A DNA stretch of 20,497 bases from SOIA01 sp964348015 (GTDB lineage: Bacteria > Acidobacteriota > Aminicenantia > Aminicenantales > Aminicenantaceae), in NCBI GenBank assembly GCA_964348015.1, contig CAYGBC010000047.1:1-20497 (forward strand). Direction: 5' to 3'. Below, in pieces: positions 1-6,862 of this stretch; within the stretch, counting starts at the first letter, position 1; every line of letters starts with the position of its first letter. The translations under genes and the position numbers were made by a program. The notes below the pieces were generated by a model. The model worked only from the letters and a program-made list of their open reading frames with translations. It was not told the origin of the DNA and ran no database searches.

Positions 1-39
1 GGTGGCGTCGTCGGTGGTGTCCTCGGTGGCGTCGTCGGT
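1..39 (+). repeat. 12-bp imperfect tandem repeat encoding Gly-Gly-Val-Val/Leu
   Basis: Three tandem 12-bp units (GGTGGCGTCGTC, GGTGGTGTCCTC, GGTGGCGTCGTC) plus a partial fourth encode the GGVV-type linker of the TonB protein. The tract probably continues to the left of the window. Confidence 0.8.
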
Positions 40-336
40 GAAGTCGAAGCCCCGATCAGAGCTGTCGGCGAAATCAGGCCCCCCAGACTGCTGAGAGAAG
101 TTCCCCCGGTCTACCCGGAAATCGCCCGCCAGGCAAGAGTGGAAGGTGTCGTTATCGTGGAAGCGACTACCGATATCTACGGCAGAGTGCAGAACGTCAA
201 AGTTCTCAAATCCATCCCTCTTCTTGACCAGGCCGCTGTCGATGCCGTCCGTCAGTGGGTGTATGAACCCATGGTGATTAACGGACGCCCCAGAGGCGTG
301 ATTTTCGTGGTGACTGTTACATTTAAATTAAAATAA
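1..336 (+). CDS. tonB: TonB C-terminal domain protein, 5' end outside the window
   Basis: The reading frame is open from base 1 to the TAA at 334-336, so the gene starts outside the window and only about the last 111 residues are visible. The first 13 residues are Gly/Val repeats (GGVV-GGVL-GGVV), followed by a TonB_C domain: PPVYPEIARQARVEG, then the YGRVQNVKVLKS strand-turn and a conserved W in the AVRQWVYEP segment. TonB links the inner-membrane ExbB/ExbD proton motor to TonB-dependent outer-membrane receptors through this periplasmic C-terminal domain. exbB follows 44 nt later on the same strand. The start is not visible; a GTG at 139 is internal to the domain and not a plausible start. 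The Gly/Val linker replaces the usual Pro-rich spacer. The family call is firm; the substrate served is unknown. Confidence 0.9.
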   Translation, partial: GGVVGGVLGGVVGEVEAPIRAVGEIRPPRLLREVPPVYPEIARQARVEGVVIVEATTDIYGRVQNVKVLKSIPLLDQAAVDAVRQWVYEPMVINGRPRGVIFVVTVTFKLK

Positions 337-380
337 GTAAAGCTGTGAATGGCTTTCTAACTTAAAAGGAGGTACGAAAA

Positions 381-1067
381 ATGGAATTTGGTCTAGTGCA
401 AATGTGGAACCAAATGGGAACTGTAGCTAAAGGAGTTGCGATCCTCTTGTTTTTCCTTTCCATTGTCTCTATCTATCTCTTTATCGAGAGGCAACTGGTC
501 TTCGCCAAAGCCAGGAACAAATCAAAAAAGATCGCCCCGATGCTTGCAGGAATGTTGAAGAAAGGTCAAATCCAGGAAGCCCTGAAACTTTCTTCCAAGA
601 AGGAGAATAAAGGGAGCCATTTAGCCCGGGTGACGGCCGCTGGAATCAAGGAGTTCTTGGAGGGAAAAGAACACAATCTCAGCCTTGAAGAACAGATTGA
701 GACAGCAGCGAGAGGCTGCGACAGAGCTTCCACTATCTTCACTCAAGAACTGAAGAGAGGATTGAATACCCTGGCAACGATCGCGACTTCTTCTCCGTTC
801 ATCGGACTATTCGGAACGATCGCCGGTATCATCAATGCGTTCCGGGGAATGGCTGAGACAGGCTCTGGTGGACTCGGCGCCGTTTCTCAGGGAATCGCCG
901 AAGCGTTGATCACCACAGCGTTCGGAATCGGAGTGGCCATTATCGCTCTGTGGTGCTATAACTTCTTGAGCACTCGAATCGAGGTTTATGCCGCCGAGAT
1001 GTCCAACACCGCATCAGAGATCACTGACTTTTTCATCAGAAGGGCTGAATCACAATCACAAGGATAA
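381..1067 (+). CDS. exbB: MotA/TolQ/ExbB proton channel family protein
   Basis: This 228-residue protein has the ExbB/TolQ layout: a first membrane segment at about residues 15-35, a long cytoplasmic loop (about 40-125), and two membrane segments at about 130-153 and 170-195 in the conserved proton-channel domain (LATIATSSPFIGLFGTIAGI, later GIAEALITTAFGIG). With ExbD it forms the inner-membrane motor that uses the proton-motive force to energise TonB. A strong Shine-Dalgarno (AAGGAGGT, about 367-374) lies before the ATG. It sits between tonB and exbD on one strand with spacings of 44 and 48 nt, so a tonB-exbB-exbD operon is likely. TolQ of the Tol-Pal system is the alternative, but the adjacent TonB favours ExbB. 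Confidence 0.93.
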   Translation: MEFGLVQMWNQMGTVAKGVAILLFFLSIVSIYLFIERQLVFAKARNKSKKIAPMLAGMLKKGQIQEALKLSSKKENKGSHLARVTAAGIKEFLEGKEHNLSLEEQIETAARGCDRASTIFTQELKRGLNTLATIATSSPFIGLFGTIAGIINAFRGMAETGSGGLGAVSQGIAEALITTAFGIGVAIIALWCYNFLSTRIEVYAAEMSNTASEITDFFIRRAESQSQG

Positions 1068-1115
1068 TACAAAGGCCAAATCTTAAATATAAGGGTTAAC
1101 AGGGAGGCTTAAGAG

Positions 1116-1550
1116 ATGGGATTTGCGGTTGACACAAAAAAAGATAGCGAAGTCGTCTCCGAACCTAATGTCGTTCCGCTGTGTGACATTCTGCTTGTTC
1201 TTCTGATCATCTTCATGATCATGACACCTCTGATCAAAGCGGGCATTGACGTCGATCTCCCGCTCGCTCTCAACACAATCAACATGCCAGAAAACCCGGA
1301 AGTCATTCTTGCCATCAAGCAAGACGGAAGCCTGTATCTCAATCAACAATTGGTCCAGATGGAAAATCTTCAGCTCATGATAGAGGAAGCGTTTCTCACA
1401 GCGAGTGACAATAAACTCTATTTAAGAGCTGATGGGGAATTGGAATACGGCAGGATCATTGACGTTGCCGAAATCTTAAAAATGGCCGGTGTCGAGATCG
1501 TCGGAATCATTACTGAGGTGAGAGCAACAGAAGATGAAGGATCTCAATAA
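1116..1550 (+). CDS. exbD: ExbD/TolR family biopolymer transport protein
   Basis: This 144-residue protein has a short cytoplasmic N-terminus, one membrane helix at about residues 20-42 and a periplasmic domain. The helix contains the functionally essential Asp (D24, in PLCDILLVLLIIFMI), equivalent to E. coli ExbD D25, which takes part in proton translocation with ExbB. The periplasmic part shows the TolR/ExbD pattern (VILAIKQDGSLYLN and LYLRADGELEYGRI). A purine-rich Shine-Dalgarno (AGGGAGG) lies about 12 nt before the ATG. It is the last gene of the tonB-exbB-exbD set and converges with the radical SAM gene 41 nt downstream. Confidence 0.93.
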   Translation: MGFAVDTKKDSEVVSEPNVVPLCDILLVLLIIFMIMTPLIKAGIDVDLPLALNTINMPENPEVILAIKQDGSLYLNQQLVQMENLQLMIEEAFLTASDNKLYLRADGELEYGRIIDVAEILKMAGVEIVGIITEVRATEDEGSQ

Positions 1551-1572
1551 GAGATCCCTATATTCATATCAT

Positions 1573-1598
1573 TAGAAAGCAATAATACTTTCTATTGC
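1573..1598. terminator. Weak convergent-gene hairpin, possible terminator
   Basis: Between the convergent exbD and radical SAM genes the 7-bp palindrome TAGAAAG/CTTTCTA (1573-1579 with 1588-1594) overlaps an alternative 6-bp stem GCAATA/TATTGC (1579-1584 with 1593-1598). The stems are AT-rich and no clear T-tract follows on either strand, so a terminator role is only a suggestion. Confidence 0.2.
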
Positions 1599-2698
1599 CC
1601 AAGGGGAGAAGAAAGATAAGCCTCGAGATCTTCTTCTCCCTTTGGGGTCCACCCCAAAACTTCCCGCCAGGTCGATTCACTTTCCATGCAGAAATACAAC
1701 GGTATCATCTGCCCTCCCTTTTCTTTAATGAACCGGACAATCTTTTTGTAGATCTCTAAACGGAGCGGCTTAAAATACTTGAGCTTTCCGTCTTTTCCTT
1801 TGATCATTTCCTCATAGATGATTTTCGTTTGAGGAAATCTTACCTGGATGACCGATTTGAGAGATGGAGGGAACCTCAAACTTCCGAGGCTTATCCAGGC
1901 AATTCTCCCCGGGTTTATGTTTGCCAGCATATGAGCAATCACTTCTTCGTAGTCGTGTGCGCAGCCGGGATATAAGACTAAAGGATCGAAATGAAATCCG
2001 ACTCTAAAGCCTTCGTCCAAGACTCGGCGAGCGGCATGGATTCTTTCTTCAACCGAGGGAGACCCGCGTTCTTCTGATTCTGCTATCCTGTGTGAATTGA
2101 GCGACCAGGAGACGATGATGTTTGCAGCCGGCTCGGTGCTTAAAATGTTCTCGATGTTGAGAGTCTTCGTCTTCAGCTCAAAGAGGACATTGTCTTTTTC
2201 CCTGAAATAAGAAATCAGATCCTTAGAATTTTCTGTGATGTGGTCGAGGACTAATGAATCGCCAAGCTCTCCTGTGCCGATGCGGAGGATTCTGTCTGTG
2301 TTCTCGTGCAAAAAGATATCCAGCTGCTTCCATAATTCATCAAGGTTGGCGTGCACAGTGATTATCGGGACTGAGAGGTAATGCTGAAGGATACAGTAAG
2401 TGCAATCCAGAGGACAGTTGAGGTCGAGGTTGATGATATAGTAATTGCAACCGATGACATGCGGAGTACAGGGGCAACGCTTGACAAATTCTCCCTTCTG
2501 GGATGTGACAAAGAGATCTTTCCTGCCAAAATTCAGAGAATCCCTTGAAATTCTTCTCTTTTCGAGAAAGTCCTCCCGGTCAGAAATGAACTCTGTGGGA
2601 ATCTGTCCTATATTCTTGAGTATTCTTTGGGTGAGAGCAAGGCCCGCGCTCTCTTTATCAATATAGACCTTGCGGGGAAAAAAACCGACCTTGCTCAT
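1592..2698 (-). CDS. SPL (spore photoproduct lyase)-family radical SAM protein
   Basis: This is a 368-residue protein. The radical SAM motif CxxxCxxC is C95-C99-C102 in NLDLNCPLDCTYCILQ, and the surrounding pattern matches the SPL-like family found in many non-sporulating bacteria. Extra cysteines C75, C77 and C84 precede it. In my alignment from memory to B. subtilis SplB, the H-donor Cys141 falls on a Glu in GTGELGDSL, so DNA photoproduct repair should not be assumed. The start is set by the ribosome site: AAAGGAG at 2714-2708 is 9 nt before the ATG at 2698 but touches the alternative in-frame ATG at 2707. The upstream ParB-like gene ends 5 nt before this start, implying translational coupling. 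The substrate is unknown. Confidence 0.82.
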   Translation of the reverse strand: MSKVGFFPRKVYIDKESAGLALTQRILKNIGQIPTEFISDREDFLEKRRISRDSLNFGRKDLFVTSQKGEFVKRCPCTPHVIGCNYYIINLDLNCPLDCTYCILQHYLSVPIITVHANLDELWKQLDIFLHENTDRILRIGTGELGDSLVLDHITENSKDLISYFREKDNVLFELKTKTLNIENILSTEPAANIIVSWSLNSHRIAESEERGSPSVEERIHAARRVLDEGFRVGFHFDPLVLYPGCAHDYEEVIAHMLANINPGRIAWISLGSLRFPPSLKSVIQVRFPQTKIIYEEMIKGKDGKLKYFKPLRLEIYKKIVRFIKEKGGQMIPLYFCMESESTWREVLGWTPKGEEDLEAYLSSPLGQ

Positions 2699-2703
2699 GA
2701 AAA

Positions 2704-3651
2704 TCATCTCCTTTTGAAAATTTGAACAAACTCCTCTTTGGAGGACAATTCCCCAAGCTTATCGAGGTGAGATTTAAACTGCGCATGATCCTCGAAAGTG
2801 AACGTGACGATGAAATTCTCATCCTCAAAAAACGGAGAAGGCTCGACCGAAATCCCCTCAGGCCAGCGCATTCTTCTCAACAAGGAATCAAAAGAATCTC
2901 TCCAGGAGGAAAATACCGGATATCTTTGTTTTCGCAACAGAAGACGGATGTTATCTGCTTTCTGGAGCGGGGAGAGCGCATCATTGCCCTGAATGGCCTG
3001 AATCTCTTCAGAGAGGATCAAGTTCTTCAAGGGAATGTCATTTCTCTTCGAGACCTCAATTAAATCCTCGAGAATCTCCTTCCTCTTGTTTTGCCCCAAG
3101 GGCAGAAGATAGGGCAGAAGAAGCCTCTGTTCCTCATGTGTGAATTCAGAGAAGAGTTTGAGTACGGGAAAGGTCATATTTTTTTCGTGCGCAGCGTTCT
3201 TTACTTCGGATTCAAACTCGGAAAAAGCCAGATAGGAGTCCAGATAGGATAAAGTCTGAGGAATATCGAGAAGAGGCAGGTAATGCCGGATGATTTTGGT
3301 CTCGTCTTCTCCAAATTTCTTCAACCTCGACAGGATCTCTGCCTTTTCCAGCAGGTCAAAGCCCCGCATAGACAGGTTCTCGTAGAATGCAATTAAAAAA
3401 GTCTGAAGCTCGTCCTCTTCTTCGATCACGTACACAGGGACAGTCGAGAAAGACAGTTCGCGACAGGCCAAAACTCTTTTCCACCCGGAAACGAGGATAA
3501 ATCGTTTATTCCGGCGCGTGACAAAAGGCGGATGAAGAAGACCGACCTCCTTGAAAGACAGCTTCAGTTTCTCCAGGGAAAAATGGTAAGATGTCCGGAA
3601 CCTCTCATCCTCGAGAGAGATATTTTTTAGAGCAAGCTGTTCTTTTTTCAT
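2704..3651 (-). CDS. ParB N-terminal-like (ParB/Srx fold) protein coupled to a radical SAM gene
   Basis: This 315-residue protein carries a divergent ParB/Srx nucleotide-binding domain. A segment like ParB box I lies at residues 55-63 (SGWKRVLAC, where ParB has GERRxRA), and the box II equivalent at 91-105 (ENLSMRGFDLLEKAE). A helical region at about 110-145 sits where ParB has its helix-turn-helix. The remainder (150-315) is helical and unrecognised, and the C-terminus has charged EDENFIVTFTF-type strands. No parA partner is present and it is not in an oriC-type context, so chromosome partition is unlikely. The stop lies 5 nt upstream of the SPL-family start, suggesting that the two products act together. 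A -10-like TAGAAT lies 6 nt before the ATG. Function is unknown. Confidence 0.72.
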   Translation of the reverse strand: MKKEQLALKNISLEDERFRTSYHFSLEKLKLSFKEVGLLHPPFVTRRNKRFILVSGWKRVLACRELSFSTVPVYVIEEEDELQTFLIAFYENLSMRGFDLLEKAEILSRLKKFGEDETKIIRHYLPLLDIPQTLSYLDSYLAFSEFESEVKNAAHEKNMTFPVLKLFSEFTHEEQRLLLPYLLPLGQNKRKEILEDLIEVSKRNDIPLKNLILSEEIQAIQGNDALSPLQKADNIRLLLRKQRYPVFSSWRDSFDSLLRRMRWPEGISVEPSPFFEDENFIVTFTFEDHAQFKSHLDKLGELSSKEEFVQIFKRR

Positions 3652-3751
3652 GCTCTTATTCTATAACAAATTGAGCTCATAAAAAAATGGAACATGCTTT
3701 TAGGCTGAGTGACCGAGTGGCATTTTATGCAATGATAATGAAGACAAAAAT

Positions 3752-3774
3752 GTCATTGCTTGCGCAGCAATCAT
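3752..3774 (+). repeat. Degenerate REP-like repeat copy
   Basis: GTCATTGC and GCAATCAT ends are kept around a shortened core (TTGCGCA). It is related to the better copies at 3801 and 3855. Confidence 0.5.
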
Positions 3775-3800
3775 AGAGGAAGGATTTTATAAATCAAGGT

Positions 3801-3883
3801 GTCATGGCGAGCTTGCGCGGCAATCTCATGAGAACGGATTGGATGTATCTGGGTGTCATTGCGAGCTTGCGCGGCAATCTCAT
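3801..3883 (+). repeat. Composite of two direct REP-like repeats
   Basis: Two direct 29-bp copies lie at 3801-3829 and 3855-3883. Each starts GTCATxGCGAGCTTGCGCGG and ends CAATCTCAT, and they are separated by 25 bp. The ATTGC and GCAAT ends pair, so each unit can form a small stem-loop. The whole composite, spacer included, recurs inverted at 6728-6817 (spacer identical at 24 of 25 positions). Confidence 0.85.
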
Positions 3884-3975
3884 GAGAACGAAATCTAATT
3901 CAGTTAGATCTTTCGCTGTTAATACAGCAGGTTGTTTGGGCGTGGAATTTCTGATATCTTGAAAAGCCAGAAGTC

Positions 3976-4701
3976 ATGAGCAAAGTGCACGAGAAAGGCA
4001 TTGTCAAGCCTCGACTCATAAAGGATCTCCGAACAAAACAGGTCGTCTACTTTCCTGTGGATGTTCCCTCCCTTCCTATTCTCAGCACTCTCAAAAAATC
4101 TGCACTCAAGGAAATCCATTCCATGTTCGGAGACTTTTACTTCCTCCAGGAAAAAGTCATCCTCACGCGATGCCTTGGAGCTCCTTCAGCCGCCCTCTCC
4201 CTTGAACCGTTAATTGCATCCGGGGCCAAAGAAATCATGGTCATTGCATTCGGCGGCTCGCTTAATTCCGATTACAGGATGATGAAGGCTGTCAGTGTAT
4301 CCAAAGCTCTGTCCGAGGAAGGAACCTCCAGACATTATTTTCCAAAAAGGAGGATCTTCCACTCCTCCCCTGTTCTAAGAAAGAAATTAGAAGGCATTCT
4401 GGAGTCATTCGGTCTTCCCTACCTCGAAGGTTCAATCGTCTCTACGGATGCGCCCTTCCGGGAAACGCGTTCCTGGTTAAAAGACAAACAGAAAAAAGGA
4501 ATAGACCTGGTCGACATGGAGACTTCAGCCGTGTTCGCCCTGGCTGAATTCTTCGGTATACATGCGGCAGCCCTTTTGATCGTTTCGGATGAACTCTGGA
4601 GCGGCGACTGGAAAGTCGGGTTTCGCAGACCCGAATTTGGGCAGAAAATCAAGGAGTACTTCATTCCGATCATCACGAGAGACTGGACGAAACAGAAATG
4701 A
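3976..4701 (+). CDS. Nucleoside phosphorylase (PNP/UDP) family protein
   Basis: This 241-residue protein belongs to the phosphorylase superfamily that includes purine and uridine phosphorylases and MTA/SAH nucleosidases. Visible family features are GAPSAALSLE (68-77), the strand ending in AFGGSL (91-96), the substrate-binding VDMETSAVFALAEF segment around E182 and the VSDEL motif with D205 (203-207). These enzymes cleave the glycosidic bond of nucleosides in the cytoplasm; the base specificity cannot be read here. The frame is closed upstream by a TGA at 3952, and the ATG at 3976 is the first start, with no good Shine-Dalgarno. The GTG at 3985 is an alternative. It is followed 55 nt later by the hydroxyacid dehydrogenase. 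Confidence 0.8.
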   Translation: MSKVHEKGIVKPRLIKDLRTKQVVYFPVDVPSLPILSTLKKSALKEIHSMFGDFYFLQEKVILTRCLGAPSAALSLEPLIASGAKEIMVIAFGGSLNSDYRMMKAVSVSKALSEEGTSRHYFPKRRIFHSSPVLRKKLEGILESFGLPYLEGSIVSTDAPFRETRSWLKDKQKKGIDLVDMETSAVFALAEFFGIHAAALLIVSDELWSGDWKVGFRRPEFGQKIKEYFIPIITRDWTKQK

Positions 4702-4756
4702 ATAAATCACAGAGCCGCGAGATAAGCGCATCATTCTGAAAAAGGAGGAAAGTCTG

Positions 4757-5716
4757 ATGAAACCAAAAGTCCTGATCACTCGAAAAGTCCTTCCCGAAGC
4801 ACTCGACTACCTCAAGGAGCATGTCGATTATGAGGTCGGTGCGGATGACCGAAACCTGACAAAGCAGGAAATCATCGAAAAGATCTGTGGCAAGGAAGGG
4901 CTCCTCTCTCTTCTTGTAGATACGATAGACAAAGAAGTCCTCGATTCCACAAAATCTCTTAAAATCATCGCCAACTGCGCTGTGGGATACAATAACATCG
5001 ACATCAAAGAAGCGAATAAAAAAGGAATACTCGTGACAAACACTCCGGGAGTTCTGACTGAAACAACCGCAGACCTCACATGGGCCCTCATTCTCGCCGT
5101 GGCCCGCAGGATCCCTGAATCCGACAGGTTCACGCGATCAAAAAAATTCAAAGGATGGGAGCTCGATCTCTTCCTCGGCAAAGAAATCACTGGAAAGCGT
5201 CTGGGAATAATCGGGATGGGACGCATCGGCAAGGCCGTCGCTTCTCGGGCTCAGGCCTTCAAGATGGAAATCGTCTACTCTGACCCAAACCGGCTGTCCC
5301 CCGAGGAGGAAAACACATACACAGCCACGCGTCTCTCCCTTGAGGAGCTTCTCTCTACCGCAGATATCATCACTATTCATGCCTCTCTCACGCCTGAAAC
5401 CTTCCATCTTCTCTCCAGGGAAAAAATGGCTCTGATTAAAAAAGATGCGATCCTGGTCAACGTCGCTCGCGGGCCCCTCGTGGACGAGACAGCCCTGGCC
5501 CAGGCTTTAGAAAAACGCCGGATTTGGGGAGCTGGTCTGGATGTGTATGAACGCGAACCTGAGATTGAAGAAAAGCTCTTCACACTGGATAACGCTGTCC
5601 TCCTCCCTCATATCGGGAGCGCTTCCTACGAAACCCGTCTCAAAATGGCTATGATGGCCGCCCGCAACCTCGTTCAGGGACTGAGAGGAGAACAGCCGGA
5701 TAATCTGGTTGTTTAG
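4757..5716 (+). CDS. D-isomer-specific 2-hydroxyacid dehydrogenase (glyoxylate/hydroxypyruvate reductase type)
   Basis: This 319-residue cytoplasmic oxidoreductase reduces 2-oxoacids such as glyoxylate, hydroxypyruvate or pyruvate to D-2-hydroxyacids. The Rossmann glycine motif GMGRIG is at 153-158. D176 in VYSDP, at the end of the next strand, suggests NADH preference. The catalytic triad is R238 (VNVARGPLVD), E267 (LDVYEREP) and H285 (LLPHIGS). Length and motif order fit the GyaR/GhrB group; D-lactate dehydrogenase and phosphoglycerate dehydrogenase are alternatives, but no ACT domain is present. A strong Shine-Dalgarno (AAAGGAGG, 4741-4748) fixes the start. It converges with larE, whose product activates lactate racemase in other organisms; a metabolic link is possible but unproven. 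Confidence 0.87.
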   Translation: MKPKVLITRKVLPEALDYLKEHVDYEVGADDRNLTKQEIIEKICGKEGLLSLLVDTIDKEVLDSTKSLKIIANCAVGYNNIDIKEANKKGILVTNTPGVLTETTADLTWALILAVARRIPESDRFTRSKKFKGWELDLFLGKEITGKRLGIIGMGRIGKAVASRAQAFKMEIVYSDPNRLSPEEENTYTATRLSLEELLSTADIITIHASLTPETFHLLSREKMALIKKDAILVNVARGPLVDETALAQALEKRRIWGAGLDVYEREPEIEEKLFTLDNAVLLPHIGSASYETRLKMAMMAARNLVQGLRGEQPDNLVV

Positions 5717-5798
5717 GACAAACAGATGCAGAGGAAAAGAGCACTCTTTCAAGGGATTCGATTCGAAGAGTCCTGTATCGCTGTGGAAGGGATTTATT

Positions 5799-6659
5799 CT
5801 ATTTCTTTTTGTTAAGGCCCAGCGGTTCGTTCATGCTCCCGCTCCTGAAGCCGGCCATATCCAGCGTAATGTAGACAAACCCGAATTTCTTGAACGCTTT
5901 GATAATCTTTTCCTTGGTGGCCTCTTCCAAAATCTTGGAAAATTCTTGAGGTTCGATCTCCACCCGGGCGATCTGCCCGTGGTGTCTCACGCGCACCTGG
6001 CTGAATCCTAATCGCTTCAGGAATTCCTCCGCTCGGGCGACCTGTTTTAAACTCTCGGATTCAATCTCTGTGAAGTAGGGAAAGCGGGAAGATAAACACG
6101 CTAAAGAGGGCTTGTTCCATGTCGGAAGGTTGACGAATTTCGAAAGCTGCCGGATCTCTTCCTTGACCAATCCCACCTCTTTCAAAGGCGAACGGATATC
6201 CAATTCCTCTGCTGCTTTGGCCCCGGGACGGAAATCCGATATATCTTCGAAGTTTGAGCCGTCCAGAACATAAGGGATGGCCTCGGATTCGGCGATGTCT
6301 TTCAGTTTGGAGAACAGTTCCATCTTGCAGAAGTAACACCGTTCGGGCGGATTATGGGCAAAATCAGGGTTCTCCAGCTCCTTTGTCCGGATGATTTCGT
6401 AACGGACATTCAAGCTTTTCGCCAGTTTGACTGCTTCATCTCGTTCTTTTTCCGGATAGGTCTCGGAGCTTGCGATGACGGCCAGGACATTCTCTCCAAG
6501 AGTATCAGCCGCGACTTTCAAGAGAAATGAGCTGTCCACCCCTCCGGAGAAAGCCACCAGCACTTTTCCCATTTCGCGCAGGAGACTCTTCAGTTGTTCA
6601 AATTTTGCCAGAGTGGTGGGGATTATTTCTGTGTTCTCCCTCTTGTCTGTTTTATTCAT
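5799..6659 (-). CDS. larE: LarE-family ATP-dependent sacrificial sulfur transferase
   Basis: This 286-residue protein has a PP-loop ATP pyrophosphatase motif SGGVDSS (38-44), a CYFCK element with C108 and C111, and the LarE signature NKPSLACLSSRFPY with C188. C188 is the expected counterpart of the sacrificial Cys of Lactobacillus LarE. LarE adenylates pyridinium-dicarboxylate mononucleotide and donates sulfur for the nickel-pincer (NPN) cofactor of lactate racemase and related LarA-like enzymes. No larA, larB or larC lies in this window. A Shine-Dalgarno AAGGA sits 7 nt before the ATG. Its upstream spacer holds REP-like repeats and it converges with the 2-hydroxyacid dehydrogenase. Family call firm, target enzyme unknown. 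Confidence 0.9.
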   Translation of the reverse strand: MNKTDKRENTEIIPTTLAKFEQLKSLLREMGKVLVAFSGGVDSSFLLKVAADTLGENVLAVIASSETYPEKERDEAVKLAKSLNVRYEIIRTKELENPDFAHNPPERCYFCKMELFSKLKDIAESEAIPYVLDGSNFEDISDFRPGAKAAEELDIRSPLKEVGLVKEEIRQLSKFVNLPTWNKPSLACLSSRFPYFTEIESESLKQVARAEEFLKRLGFSQVRVRHHGQIARVEIEPQEFSKILEEATKEKIIKAFKKFGFVYITLDMAGFRSGSMNEPLGLNKKK

Positions 6660-6727
6660 TTTATATTCCTTGAGTTCGCCACCTCAGTGTCGATTTTGCC
6701 TATAGCAAACTAAAATCTTTTTTTCAT

Positions 6728-6817
6728 ATGAGATTGCCGCGCAAGCTCGCAATGACACCCAGATACATCCAATCTGTTCTCATGAGATTGCCGCATAGCT
6801 GCGCTCCTCGCAGTGAC
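6728..6817 (-). repeat. Composite of two REP-like repeats, inverted relative to the 3.8-kb copy
   Basis: Units lie at 6728-6756 (29 bp, ATGAGATTGCC to CGCAATGAC) and 6782-6817 (36 bp, with a longer core GCATAGCTGCGCTCCTC), 25 bp apart. Read on the minus strand this is the composite found at 3801-3883, with the outer unit carrying a different core. It fills the larE-ispG spacer. Confidence 0.85.
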
Positions 6818-6862
6818 AAAGGAGTGAGATTGGCGCACACGTTTTCATTGACACTTCCCTCT

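Larger units (their letters stand above)
3652..3975. other. Gene-free 324-bp spacer containing dispersed REP-like repeats
   Basis: I see no credible coding sequence here. The left end holds the upstream region of the ParB-like gene and the right end that of the phosphorylase gene. The middle holds one degenerate copy and two good copies of an imperfectly palindromic repeat that recurs at 6.7 kb and 14.1 kb. Confidence 0.7.

Noticed and set aside
3752..3883. CRISPR array
   Set aside because: Only two good copies with one spacer, imperfectly palindromic, and the spacer itself is copied at 6757-6781; this is a dispersed repeat doublet.
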